From JAUWCW01 sp030609125 [NCBI: Candidatus Rokuibacteriota bacterium] (GTDB lineage Bacteria > JAUVQV01): 6,814 bases of DNA. Position numbers and translations under genes: made by a program. This document shows positions 1-4,787 of this stretch, piece after piece (position 1 is the first letter of the stretch; each line of letters begins with the position of its first letter). A model generated the notes under the pieces. That model saw only the letters and a program-made list of their open reading frames with translations. It ran no database searches and was not told the origin of the DNA. The stretch covers positions 1 through 6,814 of the forward strand of contig JAUWCW010000107.1 in NCBI GenBank assembly GCA_030609125.1, written 5' to 3'.

Positions 1-74
1 AGGTGCCGCTCGACCCTCATGGAGTCGAGAAATTCAGCGAGAAAGCTCAGAGCCGATAGCTTTGGCTGCGGCAT
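1..74 (-). CDS. Putative XerC/XerD-type tyrosine recombinase, N-terminal fragment (cut by window edge)
   Basis: An ATG at 74-72 opens a frame that stays open to the window edge, giving 24 complete codons. The visible peptide begins MPQPKLSALSFLAEFLDS and continues MRVERHL. The pattern of an amphipathic helix followed by 'FLxxxRVERxL' matches the start of the SAM-like DNA-binding domain in XerC/XerD recombinases, which usually read 'FLxyLxvERglSxnT'. Those enzymes resolve chromosome dimers at dif. The start lies only 10 nt past the lepB stop, so the gene is probably last or near last in the same transcript. There is only a weak GGG as ribosome binding site. The catalytic R, H, R, H and Y residues lie outside the window, so the family call rests on a short motif and could be wrong. 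Confidence 0.5.
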   Translation of the reverse strand, partial: MPQPKLSALSFLAEFLDSMRVERH

Positions 75-84
75 GAAAGACCCG

Positions 85-864
85 TCAGTGGATGATGTCC
101 CCTATCCTGCTCCAGCGTATCTTCTTGAAGGTAAAGTTGAAGTCCCCGAGCCTGAAGGTGAAGTAGTACTCGGCGTCGTCGAAAGACCAGTAGAGGATCA
201 TCGCTTTGCCGACGACGCTGTTCTCGCTCACCGGTCCCCAGAAGCGGCTGTCCCAGCTGTTGTCCCGGTTGTCACCCATGGCGAAAAAGTAATCGTTCCG
301 CACAGTGTAGGTGCTCGACTTCTTCCCGTCCACCTCGTGATAGCCGCGGGCCACTATCTTCTTGACGAACTTGTCGATGCTTTCGCGCCCCTCCAGGCCG
401 CGCTCGTTGGCTATCATGTACCCGTAGAACTTTCTTCTGTCCGAGTCGAGTCGAATCGTATCCCCCCTGGCGGGGACCCGAAAGGGGGCAAAGTTCCTGC
501 CCTTTTCCCCCGTCCTGCCCATCTCGTAGTCCGCGTGACTGTCCTCGGCCCTTTCCCCGTCGATGAAAAGCACCCCCTCCTTGAGGGCCACCTCCTGGCC
601 CGGCAGGGCAACGATCCTCTTTATGAAGTCCTGCTTGCGGTCTTCCGGGAATTTGAAAACGACAATCTCCCCCCGCTCCGGTTCGCGGAAACGATAGAGG
701 AGCTTGTTCACCAGCAGATGGTCCCCGACAAGGAGCGTGGGCTTCATGGAACCCGACGGTATCTTGAAGGCCTGGACGATGAACTGGCGAATAATGAGGG
801 CCAGCACGATGGCGATGAGTATCGCCTCCACGTACTCCCTGAAGAGTGACTTTCGCCTCGTCAT
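85..864 (-). CDS. lepB: Signal peptidase I (type I leader peptidase)
   Basis: This 259-aa membrane serine protease cleaves Sec and Tat signal peptides on the outer face of the cytoplasmic membrane. A single membrane segment covers about residues 12-32. It is followed by box B, PSGSMKPTL, with the nucleophile Ser39. The general base is Lys82 in the FIKRIVALPG box, and box E is GDNRDNSWDSR at 197-207. The protein is shorter than E. coli LepB (324 aa), which has two membrane segments. Between the Lys box and box E there is a polar insert at about 105-185 that enlarges the periplasmic part. The ATG start is fixed by an in-frame TGA one codon upstream (two triplets before ATG). No good Shine-Dalgarno sequence precedes it, so translation may depend on the upstream DUF507 gene 70 nt away. 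All catalytic residues are present, so the call is secure. Confidence 0.97.
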   Translation of the reverse strand: MTRRKSLFREYVEAILIAIVLALIIRQFIVQAFKIPSGSMKPTLLVGDHLLVNKLLYRFREPERGEIVVFKFPEDRKQDFIKRIVALPGQEVALKEGVLFIDGERAEDSHADYEMGRTGEKGRNFAPFRVPARGDTIRLDSDRRKFYGYMIANERGLEGRESIDKFVKKIVARGYHEVDGKKSSTYTVRNDYFFAMGDNRDNSWDSRFWGPVSENSVVGKAMILYWSFDDAEYYFTFRLGDFNFTFKKIRWSRIGDIIH

Positions 865-934
865 GAATCAGCGCTCACGCAAGAATAACCCTGCTGTTCT
901 GAAATGTTCGAACGATTCCTGCCGGGAGAGGAAA

Positions 935-1213
935 TCAAACGGCCTTGAGCTTGTTGATTTCGTCTTCGTAGATTCGGCGGTACTCGACTTCCCACTCGCC
1001 GCTCCCTTCCACGATTTTGCGGGAGCGGGACGAGATGTCTCCCGCCACTTTTTCCTCCAGCTGCTCGAAGACGCGAATGCTCTCGGTCAGCGCCTCTTTG
1101 ATCGTCAGGCGCACCTGGTTGTCCTCGACACGGAAATCCACCTCGGGGCAATCGCTCAGGCTGCGAACCACCACGTGGGACAAGTAGTTGATCTTGTCGT
1201 CTGTCAGTCTCAC
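935..1213 (-). CDS. DUF507 family protein, copy B
   Basis: This 92-aa protein is of unknown function and contains a whole DUF507 domain. It starts MRLTDDKINYLSH and ends in YRRIYEDEINKLKAV. It is largely helical and highly charged, with no signal peptide or membrane segment, so it is probably cytosolic. The start is a GTG preceded by GGGAGG about 7 nt upstream. It lies 31 nt downstream of a second DUF507 gene with which it shares the MRL start, the central pattern 'V.F......V' and the C-terminal 'YRR...NKL', so the pair arose by an old tandem duplication. DUF507 genes are common in Deltaproteobacteria, Aquificae and Nitrospirae and often occur as neighbours. No biochemical role is known to me. 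It sits between a YchF-like ATPase and lepB in the same direction. Confidence 0.9.
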   Translation of the reverse strand: MRLTDDKINYLSHVVVRSLSDCPEVDFRVEDNQVRLTIKEALTESIRVFEQLEEKVAGDISSRSRKIVEGSGEWEVEYRRIYEDEINKLKAV

Positions 1214-1244
1214 GCTTCGTCCTCCCAGGCTCCCGTGCGGCGCC

Positions 1245-1526
1245 TCACAGAATCAGGCCTCTCTCCCGGGAGAGCTTGTTCTTTATCAACTGAAACATGC
1301 GCCGGTAATCCACCGACTCTTTCAGGATCTCGCTCTGGTGGGACTTGAGAATTTCGTCCACTTCCCGGTTCAGATCGTCCTCCACCTGAAGGTCGGCGAC
1401 GACGGCGGAGCGAATCCGCCCCGCCACCTCCTCCTCGGAGCCGACGAAGACGACCTCTCCGCTCTCCTTCAGTTTCCTGAGGATCCGCCAGGCGACGTAG
1501 TCTATCTCTTCTTTTCGAAGTCTCAC
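1245..1526 (-). CDS. DUF507 family protein, copy A
   Basis: This 93-aa protein is the first of two adjacent DUF507 paralogues. It starts MRLRKEEIDYVAWRILRKL and carries YRRMFQLIKNKL near the C-terminus. It is predicted soluble, helical and rich in Glu, Lys and Arg. The GTG start has a good ribosome binding site, AGGAGA, 5 nt upstream. Its stop is 31 nt before the start of copy B. Sequence identity to copy B is clearly low apart from the conserved DUF507 positions, so the two have probably diverged in role or act as a hetero-oligomer; that is inference. A candidate internal promoter (1548-1576) lies directly upstream, so the pair could be expressed apart from the ychF-like gene. Function unknown. 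Confidence 0.9.
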   Translation of the reverse strand: MRLRKEEIDYVAWRILRKLKESGEVVFVGSEEEVAGRIRSAVVADLQVEDDLNREVDEILKSHQSEILKESVDYRRMFQLIKNKLSRERGLIL

Positions 1527-1547
1527 TCTGCTCTCCTAAACCTTTTA

Positions 1548-1576
1548 ATACTACATCCTTTCACAAAATTCTTCAA
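1548..1576 (-). promoter_or_regulatory. Candidate internal sigma-70 promoter for the DUF507 pair
   Basis: On the minus strand TTGAAG (1576-1571, 4 of 6 consensus bases) and TAGTAT (1553-1548, 4 of 6) are separated by exactly 17 bp in a locally AT-rich stretch. A transcript would start near 1541 and leave about 15 nt before the GTG of DUF507 copy A, including its Shine-Dalgarno sequence. The -35 box overlaps the stop codon of the small membrane ORF. It was identified by eye only. Confidence 0.35.
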
Positions 1577-1701
1577 CAGCAAAGCGGCTTTTTCAGCACG
1601 TAGGCGTTCAGGAGCGAGCCCAGGCTTATGGCCAGAGTGGACAGGAGCGCCGCGGCGACCACGACAACAGACCGGACTAACCGCAACACAACCCTAAACA
1701 T
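1573..1701 (-). CDS. Small single-pass membrane protein, 42 aa, overlapping the ychF stop
   Basis: An ATG at 1701-1699 overlaps the last 8 nt of the YchF-like gene (ATGTTTAG) and opens a 42-codon frame ending in TGA at 1575-1573. The product starts MFRVVLRLVRS, continues with a hydrophobic run of about 25 residues (VVVVAAALLSTLAISLGSLL, then NAYVL) and ends LKKPLCC. The basic N-terminus and the hydrophobic core predict one inner-membrane helix with the N-terminus in the cytoplasm. The two final cysteines are unusual. From about codon 10 on, codons end mostly in G or C, as in the neighbouring genes, which supports real coding. No strong Shine-Dalgarno is visible, so it would depend on coupling to ychF. 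It could also be a decayed start of a longer secreted or membrane protein. I do not recognise a family. Confidence 0.5.
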   Translation of the reverse strand: MFRVVLRLVRSVVVVAAALLSTLAISLGSLLNAYVLKKPLCC

Positions 1702-2770
1702 TGAACTTGAAATTGATGATGTCCCCGTCCTGTACCGTGTAGGTCTTGCCCTCCAGGCGGACGTGCCCCTTCTCGCGGGCCGCCGCCATGGAGCCGGCCC
1801 GGCTGAAATCCTCGTACGAGACCACCTCCGCCCTGATGAAACCCCGCTCCAGGTCGGAGTGGATCTTGCCCGCCGCCCTGAGGGCCTCCGTCCCCTGCCG
1901 CACCGTCCACGCCCGCACCTCGTCCTTGCCGACGGTGAGAAAGGAAATGAGTCCCAGGTGGCGGTAACAGTGTCGGATTACCCGCGCCATGGCCGACTCC
2001 TCGATGCCGAGGTCCTGCAGGAAGAGTTGCGCCTCCTCGCGAGACAGTTGAGAGATCTCCATCTCTATCTTGCCCGGCACCGAGAGGGCCGGGAGGCCGT
2101 AGCCCTCCTCGAGCTTCTTCAGGACCTCCCTTTCCTCATCGCCGCCCAGGTCCTCCTCTCCCACGTTGAGAAGCATCAACTCGGGTTTGATGGAGATGAA
2201 CTGCAGGTGCCGCATGACCACTTCGTCGCTCGCGGAAAACTCCACCCCCCGCAGGGGGGTCTCATTCTCCAGTGCCTCGCCGCAGCGCAGCAGGAACGCC
2301 TTTTCGCTTTCGTCGGCCTTTTTCCCTTTCCTGGCCCCCTCGGCCATCCTCTCCAGACGCTTTTCCACCAGTTCCAGGTCTGAGAAGATCAACTCCACTT
2401 CCACGGTGGAGGCGTCCCGGAGGGGATCGGGAGCGCCCAGCGGATGAACGACGGCGGGATCTTCGAAGGCGCGCACCACGTGGAGGACCGCGTCCACATC
2501 CTTGATCATCTCGACGACCTTGCGGTTCTGGGCCGCGTCTCCGCGCACGATTCCCGCATCGTCGATGTACTCGACCGTTGCGAAGGTGACCTTCCCGGGC
2601 TGAAAGATCTCCGCCAGCGCATCGACCCGGGGATCCGGCACCTTCACCACTCCCACGTTGGTCGGCGAACCCTTCACCGAGTACTCCGCCACCGGCGCGT
2701 CCTGCCCCGTCAGGGCGTTGAAAACGGTGGTCTTCCCTGAATTTGCCAGTCCTGCGATGCCGACTTTCAT
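1694..2770 (-). CDS. ychF: YchF/OLA1-like ATPase, divergent
   Basis: This 358-aa protein is a TRAFAC-class P-loop NTPase of the Obg family, usual length about 363 aa. The P-loop is GLANSGKT at 7-14 in place of the usual GLPNVGKS. The G3 motif is DDAG at 70-73, and the NxxE motif NVGE at 202-205 is the type linked to ATP preference in YchF/OLA1. His97 in HVVRAF corresponds to the conserved YchF histidine. Residues 132-150 form a charged helical segment, and the last 80 or so residues are a TGS domain ending GDIINFKFNV. The Gly-rich GASxGEGLGN loop of typical YchF is replaced by the shorter GDAAQN at 77-82. The start was chosen at MKVGIAGL because it fits the family and has GGGAGGGG just upstream; an in-frame start at 2854 would add an unrelated 28 residues. 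Typical YchF binds ribosomes. This copy may be a paralogue, so the gene symbol is tentative. Confidence 0.9.
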   Translation of the reverse strand: MKVGIAGLANSGKTTVFNALTGQDAPVAEYSVKGSPTNVGVVKVPDPRVDALAEIFQPGKVTFATVEYIDDAGIVRGDAAQNRKVVEMIKDVDAVLHVVRAFEDPAVVHPLGAPDPLRDASTVEVELIFSDLELVEKRLERMAEGARKGKKADESEKAFLLRCGEALENETPLRGVEFSASDEVVMRHLQFISIKPELMLLNVGEEDLGGDEEREVLKKLEEGYGLPALSVPGKIEMEISQLSREEAQLFLQDLGIEESAMARVIRHCYRHLGLISFLTVGKDEVRAWTVRQGTEALRAAGKIHSDLERGFIRAEVVSYEDFSRAGSMAAAREKGHVRLEGKTYTVQDGDIINFKFNV

Positions 2771-2776
2771 CTCTGC

Positions 2777-2786
2777 CCCTCCCCTT
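2777..2786 (-). promoter_or_regulatory. Ribosome binding site fixing the ychF start
   Basis: On the minus strand the sequence reads AAGGGGAGGGG a few nucleotides before the ATG at 2770, with a GGAGG core about 6-7 nt away. This supports the ATG at 2770 rather than the upstream in-frame start at 2854. Confidence 0.7.
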
Positions 2787-2795
2787 GCCCGCCGC

Positions 2796-2801
2796 ATTAT
2801 A
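2796..2801 (-). promoter_or_regulatory. Promoter -10 box for the ychF-DUF507-lepB unit
   Basis: A perfect TATAAT reads on the minus strand at 2801-2796, 25 nt before the ychF ATG, which would give a 5' leader of about 18 nt. The -35 region at 17-bp spacing (2824-2819, CGGCAA) matches poorly, so an activator or another spacing may be involved. Confidence 0.55.
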
Positions 2802-2876
2802 CTATAGCCCTCCGCGGCTTGCCGGATCGGCGCCGGCCCCCTCCGGAAGCTCATTCTGGGCCGCGCCCTCCTTTCC

Positions 2877-2885
2877 TGTTACAAT
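2877..2885 (+). promoter_or_regulatory. Extended -10 promoter for the PfkB-family kinase
   Basis: TGTTACAAT (TG, one base, TACAAT) is a good extended -10 element, 35 nt before the kinase ATG. No recognisable -35 is present at 17 bp (TGGGCC). An extended -10 can work without one. With the ychF -10 box about 80 bp away on the other strand, this makes 2771-2920 a divergent promoter region. Confidence 0.45.
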
Positions 2886-2904
2886 CCCTGCACTCGACGA
2901 CATT

Positions 2905-2911
2905 GAGGAGG
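2905..2911 (+). promoter_or_regulatory. Ribosome binding site of the kinase gene
   Basis: GAGGAGG lies 9 nt before the ATG at 2921. It decides the start against an in-frame TTG at 2819 that would add 34 residues of low-complexity Pro/Arg sequence. Confidence 0.75.
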
Positions 2912-2920
2912 GTGCTGCGC

Positions 2921-3874
2921 ATGAGCGTTTATGTCTCCGGGTCGGTGGCCTTCGACCGCATCATGGACTTTCCCGGCAAGTTCTCCGATCACATCCTGCC
3001 CGACAAGATCCACATACTGAACGTCTGCTTCATGATCAACGGGCTCAGGGAGAATTTCGGCGGAACCGCCGGAAACATTGCCTTTTCCCTGGCCCTGCTG
3101 GGAGAGCGCCCTTACATCGTCGCCACCGCGGGAAGGGACTTCGACCCCTACCGGGCCTGGCTGAAGGAAAACGGGATCCCCGACGATCACATCGAGATCG
3201 TCCCGGACGAGCTCACCGCGGGAGCTTACATCACCACCGACCGCTCGGACAACCAGATAACGGCCTTCAACCCCGGGGCCATGGGTCACCCTTCCGCCTT
3301 CGACACCTCGGGCCTCGACCCTGAGCGGAGTCTCGCCATTATCGCCCCGGGCAACCTGGACGACATGTACACCTATGCCGCCAGGTACGGCGAACGGGGA
3401 GTGCCGTACATATTCGACCCCGGGCAGTCCCTGCCGGCATGGCCCGCGGAACGGCTGCGGGAGGTGATCACCGGTTCACGCGTTCTCATCAGCAACGACT
3501 ACGAACTGGAGATGATCAAGGAAACGACGGGGCTCGCCCCGGAGGCGATGATGAAAATGACCCGCTGGCTCATTACCACCCGCGGCGAAGAGGGATCGGA
3601 GCTCAAGTTTCTCGAAAACGGCTCCGTGAAGATCATTCACATCCCGGCGGTCCCCCCCACCGAGGTCTGCGATCCCACCGGTGCGGGAGACGCCTACCGG
3701 GCGGGCCTCATAAAGGGGATGCGCCTCGACGGCGGGGACATGGTGCACGCCGCCAGGCTGGGAGCCGTCAACGCCGCCTACGCCGTGGAGGTCTACGGCA
3801 CACAGACCTTCCGTTTTACGCCCCTGACCTTCGCCGAACGCTTCCGGGAAGCCTTCGGCGAAGAGGCCTTCTGA
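2921..3874 (+). CDS. PfkB/ribokinase-family carbohydrate or nucleoside kinase
   Basis: This 317-aa cytosolic kinase transfers the ATP gamma-phosphate to a sugar or nucleoside hydroxyl. The N-terminal substrate loop region reads SGSVAFDRIMDFPG. The first PfkB signature is FGGTAGN at 46-52. The second, DPTGAGDAYRAG, starts at Asp251 and contains the anion hole GAG and the catalytic base Asp257. The NPGAMG loop in the middle is typical of the adenosine-kinase-like branch, and the overall pattern resembles the 'carbohydrate kinase/adenosine kinase' proteins of Geobacter-type bacteria and archaeal nucleoside kinases such as MJ0406. Length fits the family. The exact substrate cannot be read from the sequence; adenosine or another nucleoside is the best guess. 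It stands alone, transcribed away from ychF, and no terminator with a T-tract follows. Confidence 0.92.
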   Translation: MSVYVSGSVAFDRIMDFPGKFSDHILPDKIHILNVCFMINGLRENFGGTAGNIAFSLALLGERPYIVATAGRDFDPYRAWLKENGIPDDHIEIVPDELTAGAYITTDRSDNQITAFNPGAMGHPSAFDTSGLDPERSLAIIAPGNLDDMYTYAARYGERGVPYIFDPGQSLPAWPAERLREVITGSRVLISNDYELEMIKETTGLAPEAMMKMTRWLITTRGEEGSELKFLENGSVKIIHIPAVPPTEVCDPTGAGDAYRAGLIKGMRLDGGDMVHAARLGAVNAAYAVEVYGTQTFRFTPLTFAERFREAFGEEAF

Positions 3875-3893
3875 AGCATTAATCCCGCCACTA

Positions 3894-3915
3894 CCCCCGC
3901 CCCCCCTGCCCCCCC
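3894..3915 (+). repeat. C-rich tract (C5-G-C7-TG-C7)
   Basis: Three cytosine runs of 5, 7 and 7 bases end directly at the TTGACA box of the next promoter. On the minus strand these are G-runs with 1-2 nt spacers, followed by a further GGG at 3886-3884. That composition can form a G-quadruplex or an i-motif and is prone to slippage. No coding sequence is seen here. Confidence 0.7.
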
Positions 3916-3943
3916 TTGACAAGGAGTCTGCAGGGCCTATATT
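3916..3943 (+). promoter_or_regulatory. Strong sigma-70-type promoter of the CBS-domain gene
   Basis: A perfect TTGACA at 3916-3921 and TATATT at 3938-3943 (5 of 6) are 16 bp apart. A start near 3950 gives a leader of about 140 nt before the CBS gene. This is the best promoter in the window. Confidence 0.7.
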
Positions 3944-3966
3944 TATATTAGGCAATAAGTAATATA
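3944..3966. repeat. AT-rich inverted repeat at the CBS promoter start site
   Basis: TATATTA at 3944-3950 and its exact reverse complement TAATATA at 3960-3966 flank a 9-nt spacer. The repeat lies just after the -10 box and over the expected transcription start, a usual position for a repressor operator. As RNA the stem would be weak (only A-U pairs), so a protein-binding site is more likely than a hairpin. Confidence 0.45.
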
Positions 3967-4089
3967 TACCCGCTTCATGTAGTCCGGCGCAGAGCAGCAG
4001 CAAGGGCGGATCCTCACACCGGCAGGAGCGGTCTATTATGGAACTGACCCGGGAATCCGGGGAGAACTCAACAGAGGCGGAGGTGCACT

Positions 4090-4602
4090 ATGGAGAATGT
4101 CAATCCTCACAGCAGAGAGCACGACGACATAGGGTCCTACCTCAGGGCGCAGGAGTGCGCCGAGGCGAAGGTCCGGACGCTGCTCGAGAGAAAGAATGCG
4201 GAAGTCTTTACCATAACCCAGTCCCGGTCGGTCTTCGAGGCCCTGGAGGCCATGTCGGAGCATGGCATCGGAGCCCTCGTCGTCGTCGAAGAAGGCAGGG
4301 TGGTGGGCATGATCTCGGAGAGGGATTACGCCCGCAAGGTCATTCTCATCGGAAGAAGCTCGAGGGAGACGACCGTCCGCGAGATCATGAGCTGGCCCGC
4401 CCGGACCGTCACGCCGGAGCAGACCGTCGCCGAGTGCATGGCCCTGATGACGGAGCGCCGCATCAGACACCTGCCGGTCCTTGAAGCTGGACGGCTCGTC
4501 GGCATCGTATCACTGGGAGACCTTGTCAAATCCATCATCGCCGACCAGGGACACCGGATCGAGCAATACGAGAAGTATATCAGCGGATCCTATCCCACCT
4601 GA
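4090..4602 (+). CDS. Two-CBS-domain protein (Bateman module)
   Basis: This 170-aa stand-alone CBS-pair protein is probably a cytosolic sensor of adenine nucleotides such as AMP, ATP or S-adenosylmethionine. After a 25-residue polar N-terminal extension comes KVRTLLERKNAEVFTI, then CBS1 (about 32-88, with GALVVVEEGRVVGMISERDYARKVI) and CBS2 (about 97-153, with IMSWPARTVTPEQTV and RIRHLPVLEAGRLVGIVSLGD). The 'SERDYARKVIL' and 'MTERRIRHLPVLE' motifs are those of the common bacterial single-module proteins, usually about 140 aa, so this one is slightly longer at the N-terminus. The ATG has GGAGG 6 nt upstream. There is no attached enzyme or transporter domain, so any partner must be encoded elsewhere. 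It has its own promoter and a long leader, and is followed by hairpins. Confidence 0.93.
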   Translation: MENVNPHSREHDDIGSYLRAQECAEAKVRTLLERKNAEVFTITQSRSVFEALEAMSEHGIGALVVVEEGRVVGMISERDYARKVILIGRSSRETTVREIMSWPARTVTPEQTVAECMALMTERRIRHLPVLEAGRLVGIVSLGDLVKSIIADQGHRIEQYEKYISGSYPT

Positions 4603-4623
4603 TCGGCCTGCCCCGCTCTTATG

Positions 4624-4643
4624 CTCCGCCGGCGACGGCGGGG
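4624..4643. other. GC-rich hairpin with GCGA tetraloop after the CBS gene
   Basis: CCGCCG at 4626-4631 and CGGCGG at 4636-4641 pair around GCGA, a GNRA-type tetraloop, and can be extended by a G-U and a C-G pair. It starts about 20 nt after the CBS stop. No T-tract follows, so it is not a standard intrinsic terminator. It could protect the mRNA 3' end or help Rho-dependent termination. Confidence 0.4.
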
Positions 4644-4651
4644 TATCCCCC

Positions 4652-4680
4652 TCGGTCCTCCTTTTCCAAAGGAGGACTGG
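4652..4680. repeat. REP-like palindrome (hairpin) between the CBS and HD-GYP genes
   Basis: GTCCTCCTTT at 4655-4664 and AAAGGAGGAC at 4668-4677 are a perfect 10-bp inverted repeat around TCC, extendable by a G-U and a C-G pair. On the minus strand it reads CCTCCTTT, then AAAAGGAGGA, then CGAGGGGGAT, the layout of a dispersed palindromic repeat seen in many deltaproteobacterial and other genomes (its translation is the familiar 'PPLEKGGRGG'-type peptide). No T-run follows, so terminator activity is doubtful. Only one copy is in this window; the family call is from memory. Confidence 0.5.
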
Positions 4681-4736
4681 AATGGTGAAGGTTCTTCACG
4701 AAAGGCGCCAATACGGTTCCCCTCTTTACCCTTCTG

Positions 4737-4765
4737 TTGACAAGAACGCCCGGCTCGGGTAGTAA
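4737..4765 (+). promoter_or_regulatory. Candidate promoter of the HD-GYP/redox operon
   Basis: A perfect TTGACA at 4737-4742 is followed after exactly 17 bp by TAGTAA at 4760-4765 (3 of 6). A start near 4772 would leave a leader of only about 16 nt, still containing the AGGA at 4777-4780. The weak -10 suggests low or activated expression. Confidence 0.4.
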
Positions 4766-4787
4766 GGTCTGGCAGCAGGATGATGCC

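Noticed and set aside
19-849. Long plus-strand frame of 276 codons
   Set aside because: It is the antisense of lepB. Its product is rich in Pro, Val and His with no family motif, and the opposite strand has all signal peptidase boxes.
1188-2383. Plus-strand frames opposite the DUF507 and ychF genes
   Set aside because: Shadow frames caused by high GC content; no motif or ribosome binding site, and the minus-strand genes are certain.
2771-2854. Upstream in-frame extension of the ychF-like protein
   Set aside because: The 28 extra residues do not resemble any YchF N-terminus, would span the -10 box, and the ATG at 2770 has a strong ribosome binding site.
2819-2920. Upstream TTG start for the kinase
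   Set aside because: It adds a Pro/Arg-rich low-complexity tail and overlaps the promoter; GAGGAGG precedes the ATG at 2921.
4038-4484. 148-codon plus-strand frame starting before the CBS gene
   Set aside because: After about 17 codons it runs out of phase within the CBS gene and becomes Arg/Gly-rich, typical of a shadow. Only its start region (AGGAG then ATG) is kept as a possible leader signal.
4624-4680. Intrinsic terminator for the CBS gene
   Set aside because: Both hairpins lack a following T-tract on either strand, so a Rho-independent terminator cannot be supported.
4737-4787. TTG start for the HD-GYP protein
   Set aside because: The TTG coincides with the TTGACA -35 box and adds 17 unconserved residues; ATG 4788 has AGGA at good spacing.
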